Notes under the pieces: generated by a model | Databases searched by the model: none | What the model saw: the letters and a program-made list of their open reading frames with translations, nothing else | What the model was told of the DNA's origin: nothing | Assembly (NCBI RefSeq): GCF_001552475.1 | Contig: NZ_BCRG01000001.1 | Coordinates: 310,001-374,000, forward strand | DNA from: Microbacterium oleivorans NBRC 103075 | Lineage (GTDB): Bacteria; Actinomycetota; Actinomycetes; Actinomycetales; Microbacteriaceae | DNA length: 64,000 nucleotides | Direction: 5' to 3' | Shown: in pieces, positions 36,950-45,062 of the stretch | Numbering within the stretch: the first letter of the stretch is position 1 | Layout of the letters: each line of letters opens with the position of its first letter | Translations under genes and position numbers: made by a program

Positions 36950-37908
36950 CATCCGAGCCCCTGGCCGCCCCCACCCGTCGCACGTACAGCTTCCTCGGCC
37001 CCGCCGGAACTTTCACGGAGGCCGCTCTCGCGCAGGTCCCCGAAGCGCGCGATCAGAACTGGCGTCCCGTCCGCAACGTCGGCGAAGCACTCGCCGACGT
37101 CGTCGAAGGACGCTCGGATGCCGCGATGATCGCGATCGAGAACTCGGTCGACGGCGGCGTCTCGACCACGCAGGACGCCCTCGCCACCGTCCCGGGCTTG
37201 CGGATCGTGGGGGAGTACCTCGTCCCCGTCGAGTTCGTGCTCGTTGCGAAGCCCGGCGTCCGCCTCGAGGCCGTCTCGGTCATCGCGGCGCACCCCGTCG
37301 CCTACGCGCAGTGCCTCACGTGGCTCACTGCGACGCTGCCCGAGCACTCGCACATCCCGGCGGCCAGCAACGTGGCCGCCGCCGTCGGCATCGTCGACGG
37401 CGTGATCGACGCGGATGCCGCGATCGCCCCTCCCGGCATCCTCAAGCTGCATGACCTCGAGCTGCTCGCCGAGAAGATCGGCGACAACGCGCACGCGGTG
37501 ACGCGCTTCGTGCTCGTGAGCCGGACAGCGCCGCCGCCCGCGCCCACCGGCGCCGACAAGACCTCGCTCATCGTCGAGCTGCCCGAAGACCACCCGGGCG
37601 CCCTGCTCGAACTGCTCGAGCAGTTCGCGACCCGCGGCATCAACCTGTCGCTGCTCGCCTCCCGGCCGATCGGCGACGAGCTCGGTCGATACCGGTTCGT
37701 CATCGACGCCGACGGGCACATCGAGGACGAGCGCATGGCCGACGCTCTGCTGGGCCTTCGCCGCTTCTCGCCTCGCGTGCTGTACCTCGGCTCGTATCCG
37801 CGCGCCGACCGAGCGATCGTCCGCTACCCCGACCGGTACTCGGACGAGGTCTTCGTCGAGGCACGCGACTGGCTGCGCGGCCTCGTCTCGGGCGAACCCG
37901 AGGCCTGA
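36946..37908 (+). CDS. pheA: Prephenate dehydratase
   Basis: Converts prephenate to phenylpyruvate in phenylalanine synthesis. It is a stand-alone dehydratase of 320 residues without a chorismate mutase domain, as is usual in actinobacteria. The catalytic domain opens with [15 protein letters not shown] and shows [20 protein letters not shown] and ITRFVLVS-like [13 protein letters not shown]-terminal ACT regulatory domain ([20 protein letters not shown], then [11 protein letters not shown]) probably binds phenylalanine as feedback inhibitor. The start overlaps the EamA-family stop and has its own -10 box. It ends before a bidirectional terminator. Confidence 0.95.
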   Translation: MTSEPLAAPTRRTYSFLGPAGTFTEAALAQVPEARDQNWRPVRNVGEALADVVEGRSDAAMIAIENSVDGGVSTTQDALATVPGLRIVGEYLVPVEFVLVAKPGVRLEAVSVIAAHPVAYAQCLTWLTATLPEHSHIPAASNVAAAVGIVDGVIDADAAIAPPGILKLHDLELLAEKIGDNAHAVTRFVLVSRTAPPPAPTGADKTSLIVELPEDHPGALLELLEQFATRGINLSLLASRPIGDELGRYRFVIDADGHIEDERMADALLGLRRFSPRVLYLGSYPRADRAIVRYPDRYSDEVFVEARDWLRGLVSGEPEA

Positions 37909-37991
37909 CCCCGGGCTTGGCGTCCCGTTCTCCGGAAGGATCGGGGCGCGAGCGAGTCGACGGCGGTCAGGGCGGGATCGATCCGGAGTCC

Positions 37992-38028
37992 GGTCCGGGC
38001 AGCGCTCGACACCGGAGCGCCCCGGACC
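37992..38028. terminator. Bidirectional terminator between pheA and the luciferase-like gene
   Basis: Hairpin with outer arms GGTCCGGG / CCCGGACC and inner arms GCGCTC / GAGCGC, broken only by a 2-nt bulge. It lies 13 nt beyond the stop of the convergent luciferase-like gene. Confidence 0.75.
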
Positions 38029-38041
38029 TCAGCCGCACGCC

Positions 38042-39085
38042 TCAGGCCGCGAGCAGCTCCAGCGTGCGGATGCGGGAGGGCGAGGCATCCATCGGCTCGT
38101 CCTCGGTCGCGCCGGAGACGGGCGACACCATGATCTCGTCGACACCGTGGCGGGCAGCGAACTCGGCGAGACGGGTGCGGACATCCGCTCCGGTCCCGAC
38201 GAACCAGCGCGACATCATCGCGTCGAACACGGGGGCGGCGAGGGAATCGGATGCCTCGGCTGCCCTCGCCTGCTCCACCGTCTCGAGTGCCGTGAGCGGC
38301 TTGCCGCTGCGGAGGCGAGCCATCATGCGCGCCTGCGGCAGGGCGGCGGCGCGGGCCTGCTGGTCGGTCTCGGCCACGACCGCGTTCGCCGTCACGAAGG
38401 TGCGCGGCGCGTCGAGGGTCTCGGACGGCTGGAACTGGCTGCGGTACAGGTCGAGCGCGCGCTCGAGACCCTCGCCCGAGAAGTGGTTCGCGAAGACGTA
38501 CGGCAGACCCATACCGGCGGCGAGCTGCGCGGAGTAGTCGCTCGATCCGAGCAGCCAGACCTCGGGGACGGTCGTCCCGGCGGGCGTAGCGGTCACGTTG
38601 TAGGTGCCGCCCGACGTGAAGCGCAGCGTCGCGCCCTCCGACGAGACGAGCGACCGGATGTCGGTCACATGGTTCGGGAAGCGTTCGACGTCGCTCGTGG
38701 TGCCCGACTGGCGGAGCAGCTGGGTGATGACGGGGTCCGATCCCGGCGCGCGGCCGATGCCGAGGTCGATGCGCCCCGGCGCCAGGGCTTCGAGGGCCGC
38801 GAACTGCTCGGCGACGACGAGCGGAGAGTGGTTCGGGAGCATGACGCCGCCAGAGCCGACCCGGATGCGGCGGGTCCGCGCAGCCGTCGCGGCGATGAGC
38901 ACCGGCGGGGTCGTGGAGGCGACCGCGGGCATGTTGTGGTGTTCCGCGAACCAGTAGCGCCGGTAGCCGAGATCGTCGGCGCGCTGCGCGAGCGCGATCG
39001 ACGCGGCGATCGCTTGGCTGCTGGTCTGTCCCGTGCGGACGGGGACGAGGTCGAGAACGGAAAGGGCCGGGGTCGCAGTGCTCAT
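38042..39085 (-). CDS. LLM class flavin-dependent oxidoreductase
   Basis: Luciferase-like monooxygenase fold protein of 347 residues, expected to use FMN or F420. It belongs to the short-chain LLM subgroup recognised by LDLVPVRTGQTSSQAIAASI near the start and YWFAEHHNMPAVASTTP near residue 45. The cofactor region shows RIRVGSGGVMLPNHSPLVVA, and EALAPGRIDLGIGRAPGSD follows. The ATG at 39085 was chosen because it begins the conserved part; TGCAGT 7 nt upstream is a weak -10. It follows the secreted esterase on the same strand after 52 bp. Substrate unknown. Confidence 0.88.
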   Translation of the reverse strand: MSTATPALSVLDLVPVRTGQTSSQAIAASIALAQRADDLGYRRYWFAEHHNMPAVASTTPPVLIAATAARTRRIRVGSGGVMLPNHSPLVVAEQFAALEALAPGRIDLGIGRAPGSDPVITQLLRQSGTTSDVERFPNHVTDIRSLVSSEGATLRFTSGGTYNVTATPAGTTVPEVWLLGSSDYSAQLAAGMGLPYVFANHFSGEGLERALDLYRSQFQPSETLDAPRTFVTANAVVAETDQQARAAALPQARMMARLRSGKPLTALETVEQARAAEASDSLAAPVFDAMMSRWFVGTGADVRTRLAEFAARHGVDEIMVSPVSGATEDEPMDASPSRIRTLELLAA

Positions 39086-39137
39086 ATCGAGAACTGCAAC
39101 CCCGGCCGGGGGCGGCGCATTCCGCACCGCTGTGCGA

Positions 39138-41624
39138 TCAGCGGGCGATGCGCGCGATTCCGGAGGTCCGGCTCGCCGTGTCGTAGCCGCCGAGGCTGCC
39201 CGTCACGCGCACCGAGATGCCGTCACCACGGTCGCCGCGCGCGACCGTGTAGGTCGCCTTCGTCGCGCCGGAGATCGGCTTGCCGTTGTTCAGCCACTGG
39301 TAGGCCAGCCGCGTCCCTTCGGTCCATGATCCCGGGCGTGCGGTGAGGGTCTTCCCGACCTTGGCCGTGCCCGTGATGATCGGTGCCGCGGTGCGGAGGG
39401 TGCCCTTCGCGACCTTGGCCGTCGCCGCGGACGTCTTGGCCGCCGTGGCGTAGCCGTTCAGGGTGCCGGTCACGCGCACCGAGATGCGTGCTCCCGCGTC
39501 CGCCGCCGTGAGGCGGTGCGTCGCGGTCACCGCGCCGCGGATCGGCGCGCCGTCTCGCATCCACTGGTAGGTGAAGGAGGTTCCCTTCGTCCACGAGCCG
39601 GTCTTCGCCGCGAGGGCGGAGCCGACCTTCGCCGTGCCGGTGATCGTCGGCGTGCCGACCGTCAGCGCGGCGGGGGCCACCGTGACGACTCGATCGACGC
39701 GGGCGCGGTTGCCGGCGGCATCCGTCGCGACGTAACGGAGGGTGTAGGTGCCGAGCTTCGTGGTGTCGACCGTGCCGCGGACCTTCAGCGAGGCCGTGAC
39801 GTCGCCGTCGACGGCGTCACGGGCGGTGACGTCGGCGAGGGCGTCGAACGTCGCACCGAAGCGGACAGTGGTGGATGCCGGCACGCTGATCTCGGGCTTC
39901 ACGAAGTCCTCGCGCAGGCCCGCCTCGCGGAAGTGCGTGGAGTGCATGCCGAAGGAGTCCTTCAGATGCGGCATCCAGCATGCGTCGTTGTGACGACCCT
40001 CGGGGTAGACGGCGAAGGTGTGCGAAACGCCCTTGTCGGTGAGCTTGGTGTCCATCGACCGTGCGGCGTCGTCGAAGCGGTACTCGTCGAACTCGCACGC
40101 GTCGAAGTAGAAATCGAACTTCTTCAGCTGCTTCGTGGACAGGCTGTCGACCTGCGTGAGCGGCGTCGGGAGCTGCGACGATCCGGCGTAGCTCAGCGAG
40201 CCGATGTGCGACGCGATGGACGAGAACATGCCGGGGTTCGACAGGCCGAGCGACCACGCACCGAAGCCGCCCATCGAGACACCCGTCAGCGCGCGGAAGT
40301 CGCGGCCTTCGAGAGTGCGGTACTCCTTGTCGACGAGAGGCACCATCTCGGTGAGGAACATGCTGCGCCACGGCGTGCCGCCGTTCGCCTGGTCGGCGTA
40401 CCAGAGCGATTCGCCGTCGGGCATGATCACGATCGACTCGGCGAGGCCCTGCTTCCACAGGCCGTCGAGGACGTCATCGATGTCGCGGGGTTCCCACTCG
40501 CGGCTGCCGCCGTTGATGCCGTGCAGCAGGTAGACGACGGGGTACTCGCGGTCGGGCTGGCTCAGGTAGGACGGGGGCAGGTAGGTCGCGAACTCGCGCG
40601 GCTGGCCCTCGAGGTCGGAGTCGACCGTCTCGCGGAAGAACCGCGAGTCGTTGCCCGTCTCGCGGAGCGTCATGCCGTCGATGTGCAGGAACTGCTGCGA
40701 GGCGGGCTGGTACGTGTACGGCTCGCCATCACGCGTGCCCGTGATCGCCCGGTTCGTGTCGACGATGAGCGTGCCGTTCGCGCCCGTGACGACCTCGACC
40801 TCGCTGTCGGCGAGAGTCAGGGTGCCCGACGACTCCGTCATCCACTCGCGGAGCTCGCGGGCGCGACGCTCCTTCGAGCGGCCGTCGTGGAAATAGCCCT
40901 TGTCGAGCGTCTTCAGGTACGCGTCGACGTCGCCCGCCGCGAGAGCCTTCTTCTGCGTCTCGAGCACATCGGCGACGGCGCTGGACTGAGCGGCCGAGGC
41001 GCGGGCACCGGTGATGCCGTAGACGTTTGCGCGAACGGCATCCTTCGAGTAGATCCCGACAGGGCCTTCGTACCAGCCGCCGCCGCCGTTCATGTCGTAG
41101 AGGCGCACCGCAAGGGTGTTCTCGCCGCCGAAGTTGGGGGCGCCGGCGGGGACGGGGTAGAGACGCTTCTCGAACCACTGGCTGCTCGCCGCGGGCGGCA
41201 TGGTGCCGGACCCGCCGATGCGCTGGCCGTTGAGAAAGGCCTCGTCGACGTCGTCCAGGAAGCCGAGCGAGGCGACGAGGTTCGTGCCCTCGGCGCCCGC
41301 CGGGAGGGTGAACGTCAGTCGGTACCACCCGAAGCCGTCATAGTCGGCGAACGGGGTGCCGTCGCCGGGAACGGTGATGTCCTGCCAGGCGGAGTCGTCG
41401 AAGTCCGGTGAGGCGTACGACGGGTCGTCGCCCTTCGCGAACTTCCAGGTGCCGGCGAGATCGAGGGAGACGCTGCCCCCGGCGGCCTCCGCGTCGTTCG
41501 TGCGGACGGCGGACGTCGGGGCCGACGGCGCGGCCGAGGCGGGGACGGCGATGCAGAGGGATGCCGCGACCGCGGCGACTGCGGTGACGGCGGCCAGGCG
41601 CCGCCTCGGAACGTGATGCTTCAC
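39138..41624 (-). CDS. Large secreted multidomain esterase
   Basis: Exported enzyme of 828 residues, probably de-esterifying plant polysaccharide or glycoside substrates. Order: signal peptide 1-31 (cleavage near PASA/A); a jelly-roll sugar-binding domain about 50-195 resembling the GH2 binding domain (SLDLAGTWKF, DVDEAFLNGQRIG); an NTF2/SnoaL-like domain about 210-330; a feruloyl/acetyl esterase-type alpha/beta hydrolase about 335-580 with YLLHGINGG, nucleophile Ser450 in GVSMGGFG and a likely catalytic His545 in GRHNDACW; a DUF5011-like Ig domain about 580-650; and two tandem repeats of about 85 residues (TITGTAKVGSAL, IITGTAKVGKTL). The GTG start has AGGAG 4 nt upstream. The promoter carries two LacI-type operators. 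Confidence 0.85.
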   Translation of the reverse strand: MKHHVPRRRLAAVTAVAAVAASLCIAVPASAAPSAPTSAVRTNDAEAAGGSVSLDLAGTWKFAKGDDPSYASPDFDDSAWQDITVPGDGTPFADYDGFGWYRLTFTLPAGAEGTNLVASLGFLDDVDEAFLNGQRIGGSGTMPPAASSQWFEKRLYPVPAGAPNFGGENTLAVRLYDMNGGGGWYEGPVGIYSKDAVRANVYGITGARASAAQSSAVADVLETQKKALAAGDVDAYLKTLDKGYFHDGRSKERRARELREWMTESSGTLTLADSEVEVVTGANGTLIVDTNRAITGTRDGEPYTYQPASQQFLHIDGMTLRETGNDSRFFRETVDSDLEGQPREFATYLPPSYLSQPDREYPVVYLLHGINGGSREWEPRDIDDVLDGLWKQGLAESIVIMPDGESLWYADQANGGTPWRSMFLTEMVPLVDKEYRTLEGRDFRALTGVSMGGFGAWSLGLSNPGMFSSIASHIGSLSYAGSSQLPTPLTQVDSLSTKQLKKFDFYFDACEFDEYRFDDAARSMDTKLTDKGVSHTFAVYPEGRHNDACWMPHLKDSFGMHSTHFREAGLREDFVKPEISVPASTTVRFGATFDALADVTARDAVDGDVTASLKVRGTVDTTKLGTYTLRYVATDAAGNRARVDRVVTVAPAALTVGTPTITGTAKVGSALAAKTGSWTKGTSFTYQWMRDGAPIRGAVTATHRLTAADAGARISVRVTGTLNGYATAAKTSAATAKVAKGTLRTAAPIITGTAKVGKTLTARPGSWTEGTRLAYQWLNNGKPISGATKATYTVARGDRGDGISVRVTGSLGGYDTASRTSGIARIAR

Positions 41625-41647
41625 GAACTCCTACTTCCTTGTGGGAT

Positions 41648-41667
41648 GCCGGGCGTCTCTGCCCGGC
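41648..41667 (-). promoter_or_regulatory. Hairpin in the esterase mRNA leader
   Basis: Perfect 7-bp stem GCCGGGC / GCCCGGC with a 6-nt loop, between the esterase operators and its ribosome binding site. It may stabilise the mRNA; function unknown. Confidence 0.4.
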
Positions 41668-41673
41668 TGTGAC

Positions 41674-41687
41674 TGTGCACGTTCACG
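41674..41687. promoter_or_regulatory. LacI-type operator, esterase promoter, distal copy
   Basis: TGTGCACGTTCACG, one base off the locus consensus TGTGnACGTnCACA. It lies in the esterase leader, 33 bp from the second copy. Confidence 0.65.
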
Positions 41688-41706
41688 GAATCGCTAAAGA
41701 GTGTGC

Positions 41707-41720
41707 TGTGAACGTGCACA
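41707..41720. promoter_or_regulatory. LacI-type operator over the esterase transcription start
   Basis: TGTGAACGTGCACA, an exact match to the locus consensus TGTGnACGTnCACA. It sits 3 nt downstream of the -10 box on the minus strand, where it should block initiation. Confidence 0.75.
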
Positions 41721-41723
41721 CAG

Positions 41724-41753
41724 AGAGTCGCACCGAGCCGAACGCAATGTCAA
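41724..41753 (-). promoter_or_regulatory. Esterase promoter
   Basis: Perfect TTGACA (41753-41748), 18 nt, then GACTCT (41729-41724) on the minus strand. The same design (TTGACA-18-TACTCT) precedes the beta-galactosidase. Confidence 0.65.
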
Positions 41754-41787
41754 CGGCGAATGCCCGACGTGCGCATACGTGCACGCG

Positions 41788-42822
41788 TCAGGCGGAGGCG
41801 CGCCAGACCACGGGGCAGTCGAGGACGCGCCCGCTCGTGCCGGGGTCCTCGCCGCGGAGCTGGCGGAGCACCGATTCGGCAGCCGCGCGGCCGAGCTCGC
41901 CGGCCGGCTGGTGCACGGTCGAGAGCGGGGGATCGCAGCGCGTCGCCCAGGAGCTGTCGTCGAAGCCGACGATGCCGATGTCGTCGGGCACGATCTTGCC
42001 GGCTGCCTGGAGGACGTCCATCGCCCCCGCGGCCACCGCGTCGCTCGAGGCGAACACGCCGTCGATGTCGGGCGCACGTTCGAGCAGCGCACGCATACCC
42101 GCCTGGCCGTCGGAGTAGGAGTAGAGGGGCACCGGCTCGATGAGCTGCGGGTCGAAGCGGCTGCCGAGGGCGTCGACGAATCCGGCGAGGCGATCCGAGC
42201 CCGAGTCTCGGTCGAGGGCCGAAGCGATCATCCCGATGCGGCTGCGGCCGGTGCCGATGAGGCGGTTCGTGATCTCACGCGCCGCGCCGCGGTTGTCGAT
42301 GGCGACGTACGCCGCATCGCCGATGTCGCGCGGGTGACCGACGAAAGCGGCGGGCAGACCGAGGTCGGCGACGGCGCGGGTGATCGGGTCTCCGACGCGC
42401 GCCGAGACGATGATCACGCCGTCGATGAGCCCGCCGCTGAGGTAGCGCGCGAGCCGCTCGATGTCGCGGGTGGTGTCGGCGATCATGAAGGACAGCTGGT
42501 AGTCGGCTTCCGACAGCGCCGCGTTCGCGCCGAGCAGGATCGAGCCGATGTTGGGGTCTTCGACGAAGAGCGAGTGCGGCTCGTGGACGATGAGTCCGAT
42601 GGCCTGCGAGCTCTGCATGACGAGGCTGCGCGCGGCCCGGTTGGGGACGAATCCCACCTTCGCGATCGCGGCCTCGATGGCCTCGCGCGCTTCGTCCGAG
42701 ACGTACGGCTGCCCGTTGAGCACGCGGCTGACCGTTCCACGCGAAACGCCGGCTTCATTGGCCACGTCCTTCACGGTTGCACGTCGACGTCGGCCGATGA
42801 CATCCGTGCGGTCGCTGTTCAC
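41788..42822 (-). CDS. LacI-family repressor of the esterase/beta-galactosidase locus
   Basis: Regulator of 344 residues. Helix-turn-helix ATVKDVANEAGVSRGTVSRV lies at about residues 14-33, followed by the hinge VPNRAARSLV. The effector domain has IGLIVHEPHSLFVEDPN, GVIIVSARVGDP and IVGFDDSSWATRCDPPLSTV. The GTG at 42822 has TACGAT 6 nt upstream, so the message should be leaderless; the frame stays open upstream but crosses the divergent promoter region. A TGTGCACGCACACA palindrome overlaps its promoter, suggesting autoregulation. It lies between the esterase and the beta-galactosidase operon, whose promoters carry the same palindrome. The effector is probably a galactoside. Confidence 0.9.
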   Translation of the reverse strand: MNSDRTDVIGRRRRATVKDVANEAGVSRGTVSRVLNGQPYVSDEAREAIEAAIAKVGFVPNRAARSLVMQSSQAIGLIVHEPHSLFVEDPNIGSILLGANAALSEADYQLSFMIADTTRDIERLARYLSGGLIDGVIIVSARVGDPITRAVADLGLPAAFVGHPRDIGDAAYVAIDNRGAAREITNRLIGTGRSRIGMIASALDRDSGSDRLAGFVDALGSRFDPQLIEPVPLYSYSDGQAGMRALLERAPDIDGVFASSDAVAAGAMDVLQAAGKIVPDDIGIVGFDDSSWATRCDPPLSTVHQPAGELGRAAAESVLRQLRGEDPGTSGRVLDCPVVWRASA

Positions 42823-42828
42823 GCGTTC

Positions 42829-42834
42829 ATCGTA
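42829..42834 (-). promoter_or_regulatory. -10 box, leaderless start of the second LacI-family gene
   Basis: TACGAT on the minus strand, 6 nt before the GTG at 42822 and directly adjacent to an operator copy. Confidence 0.5.
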
Positions 42835-42848
42835 TGTGCACGCACACA
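42835..42848. promoter_or_regulatory. LacI-type operator at the repressor's own promoter
   Basis: TGTGCACGCACACA, one mismatch to the locus consensus TGTGnACGTnCACA, immediately upstream of the repressor -10 box. Confidence 0.6.
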
Positions 42849-42941
42849 CCCGGTGTCCACCCGTCCCGGCAAGGGCGTGCGGTGGCGGAGAGTGCGCATC
42901 CCCGCGTTTCCGCGGCGAAGGTCCCTCTTTGTGCGGCGATG

Positions 42942-42971
42942 TTGACATCCAGGAATCGCTCTGTCTACTCT
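42942..42971 (+). promoter_or_regulatory. Promoter of the beta-galactosidase operon
   Basis: Perfect TTGACA (42942-42947), 18 nt, then TACTCT (42966-42971). Transcription should start near 42978, inside an operator. Confidence 0.7.
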
Positions 42972-42984
42972 GTACACGTTCACA
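42971..42984. promoter_or_regulatory. LacI-type operator at the beta-galactosidase transcription start
   Basis: TGTACACGTTCACA, one mismatch to TGTGnACGTnCACA, overlapping the -10 box and start site. Confidence 0.75.
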
Positions 42985-43016
42985 GAGACTCAATGCGGAG
43001 GAACACCGCTCGAACC

Positions 43017-43030
43017 TGTGCACGTTCACA
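43017..43030. promoter_or_regulatory. LacI-type operator in the beta-galactosidase leader
   Basis: TGTGCACGTTCACA, an exact match to the locus consensus, flanked by a further symmetric CC/GG. It ends 16 bp before the start codon and 46 bp from the first copy. Confidence 0.75.
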
Positions 43031-43046
43031 GGATCCTGAGGAGAAC

Positions 43047-45062
43047 ATGTCGGCCCCTGCCCGCCCCTTTGCGCACGACGGCATCGCGTTCGGTTGTGAC
43101 TACAACCCCGAACAGTGGACGCCGGACGTCTGGGACGAGGACATTGCGCTGATGCGCGAGGCCGGTGTCGATCTGGTCGCCATCAACATCTTCGGCTGGG
43201 CGCACGTCGAGCCGCGCGCCGGCGAATACGACTTCGCCCGCCTCGACGACATCATCGGCCGGCTGCACGCCGCCGGAATCCGGATCAACCTCGGTACCGG
43301 CACAGCCTCCACCCCCGCGTGGCTGACCACGGCGCACCCCGAGATCCTCCCCGTCGTCGACGATGGCACGCGCCGCTACCCGGGCGGCCGTCAGGCGTGG
43401 TGCCCGAGCTCGCCCGTCTACCGCGAGGCTGCGCTCGCCCTCGTCGACGCCGTCGCCGCCCGCTACGGCGCGCACCCCGCCGTCGCGCTCTGGCACGTGT
43501 CGAACGAACTCGGATGCCACAATGCGCTCTGCCACTCCGACGAGAGCGCCGGCGCGTTCCGTGAGTGGCTGCGCGCCCGCTACGGCACGGTCGAGGCCGT
43601 CAATCGCGCCTGGGGCACGGCCTTCTGGAGCCAGACGTACTACGAGTGGGACGAGATCCTCACTCCGAAGGCGACGCTCTCGAGCCGCAACCCCGGCCAG
43701 GTCCTCGACTTCCACCGCTTCAGCAGCGACGCCCTCCTCGCGCACTACCGCGACGAAGCTGAGGCCATCCGCGCGCACAGTGCGATCGCGATCACGACGA
43801 ACTTCATGGTGACCGCGCACATCGAGAACCTCGACTACTGGTCGTGGGCAGGCGAGATGGACATCGTCGCGAACGACCACTATCTCGACCACCGCCTCGG
43901 CGACCCCCGTTCCGAGCTGGCCTTCGCGGCCGACCTGTCGCGCGGTCTCGGCGAGGGCGCTCCGTGGCTCCTGATGGAGCACTCGACCGGCGCCGTCAAC
44001 TGGCAGCCGCTCAACAAGCCCAAGGCTCCGGGCGAGATGATCCGCAACTCCCTGACCCACGTCGCCCGCGGCGCCGACGGCGTCTGTTTCTTCCAGTGGC
44101 GCGCCTCGGTCCAGGGCAGCGAGAAGTTCCACTCCGCGATGCTTCCCCATGCCGGGACGGACTCCACCGTGTGGCGCGAGGTCGTCGAGCTCGGTGGCAT
44201 CGTCGACCGACTGGCCGAGGTCGCCGGCTCCCGTGTCGTCGCCGACGTGGCCGTCCTCTTCTCGTGGGAGTCGTGGTGGGCGACTCAGAGCGAGACGCGC
44301 CCGAGCCAGGCGTTCGGCTACCTCGACCAGGTGCACGCCGCCTACGGCGCACTCCACGCGAACGGCCTCACCGTCGACGTCGTGGCCCCCGGCGCCGACC
44401 TCTCGGCCTACCGATTCGTCGTCGTCCCCGGCCTCCACCTCATGACCGAAGCGGATGCCGCGGTCCTCACCTCGTGGATCGCCGACGGAGGCACGGCCCT
44501 CATCACCTTCTCGACGGCGATCGTCGACGAGAACGACCGCGTCTACACCGGCGGCTACGCAGGACCCCTCCGCGAGGCCATCGGCCTCCACATCGAGGAG
44601 TTCGCCCCCGTCGCCCCCGAGGCCGCGCTCACCCTGAGCGACGGCTCGACCGCGCGGCTGTGGTCCGAGCGCTCCCGCGCCACGACCGCCGAGGTGCAGG
44701 CATCCTTCACCGACGGTCCTGCCGTCGGGATGCCGGCGCTCACCCGCAACGCCTGGGGGGAAGGTGTCGCGTTCTACCTCGCGACTGTTCCCAGCGAAGC
44801 CGACTACCGTGACCTCGTCGCGCGCCTCGCCGATGAGGCGGGAGTGGCTCCTGCCGCAGTCGTCGAGCCCGGCACGGGAGATCTCGAGATCGTCCGCCGC
44901 CGCGGCGACCACGCGTCTTATCTCTTCGTGATCAACCACGGCGAGACCGATGTCCACGTCGAATCCGACGGTGTGGACCTCGTGACCGGCACTCCCGTCG
45001 CCGGTCGCGCCACCGTGCCCGCCGGCGCGGTGCGCATCATCAGAGAGGAGGCGGCAGCATGA
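43047..45062 (+). CDS. GH42 beta-galactosidase
   Basis: Intracellular glycosidase of 671 residues that releases galactose from beta-galactosides brought in by the transporter encoded next. The N-terminal barrel shows GCDYNPEQWTPDVWDEDIAL (residues 16-35), a GH42 hallmark. The acid/base Glu154 is in WHVSNELG and the nucleophile Glu311 in LLMEHSTGAVNW. A trimerisation-like Rossmann domain (VVVPGLHLMTEADAAVL) and a small C-terminal beta domain follow. The ATG at 43047 is chosen for GAGGAG 4 nt upstream; an in-frame ATG at 42993 would put an operator inside the coding sequence. No signal peptide. The stop overlaps the first permease (ATGA). Confidence 0.94.
   Translation: MSAPARPFAHDGIAFGCDYNPEQWTPDVWDEDIALMREAGVDLVAINIFGWAHVEPRAGEYDFARLDDIIGRLHAAGIRINLGTGTASTPAWLTTAHPEILPVVDDGTRRYPGGRQAWCPSSPVYREAALALVDAVAARYGAHPAVALWHVSNELGCHNALCHSDESAGAFREWLRARYGTVEAVNRAWGTAFWSQTYYEWDEILTPKATLSSRNPGQVLDFHRFSSDALLAHYRDEAEAIRAHSAIAITTNFMVTAHIENLDYWSWAGEMDIVANDHYLDHRLGDPRSELAFAADLSRGLGEGAPWLLMEHSTGAVNWQPLNKPKAPGEMIRNSLTHVARGADGVCFFQWRASVQGSEKFHSAMLPHAGTDSTVWREVVELGGIVDRLAEVAGSRVVADVAVLFSWESWWATQSETRPSQAFGYLDQVHAAYGALHANGLTVDVVAPGADLSAYRFVVVPGLHLMTEADAAVLTSWIADGGTALITFSTAIVDENDRVYTGGYAGPLREAIGLHIEEFAPVAPEAALTLSDGSTARLWSERSRATTAEVQASFTDGPAVGMPALTRNAWGEGVAFYLATVPSEADYRDLVARLADEAGVAPAAVVEPGTGDLEIVRRRGDHASYLFVINHGETDVHVESDGVDLVTGTPVAGRATVPAGAVRIIREEAAA

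Noticed and set aside
34955..36952. Upstream extension of the pgm frame by about 660 codons
   Set aside because: It runs antisense to the EamA gene and overlaps the LysR gene in another frame. Pgm has its normal length when started at 34954.
39100..39111. CCCCGGCCGGGG between the esterase and the luciferase-like gene as a terminator
   Set aside because: It is self-complementary with no loop, so it cannot form a normal hairpin on its own.
42993..43046. An earlier in-frame ATG for the beta-galactosidase
   Set aside because: It would place a perfect repressor operator inside the coding sequence and lacks the good ribosome binding site found at 43047.
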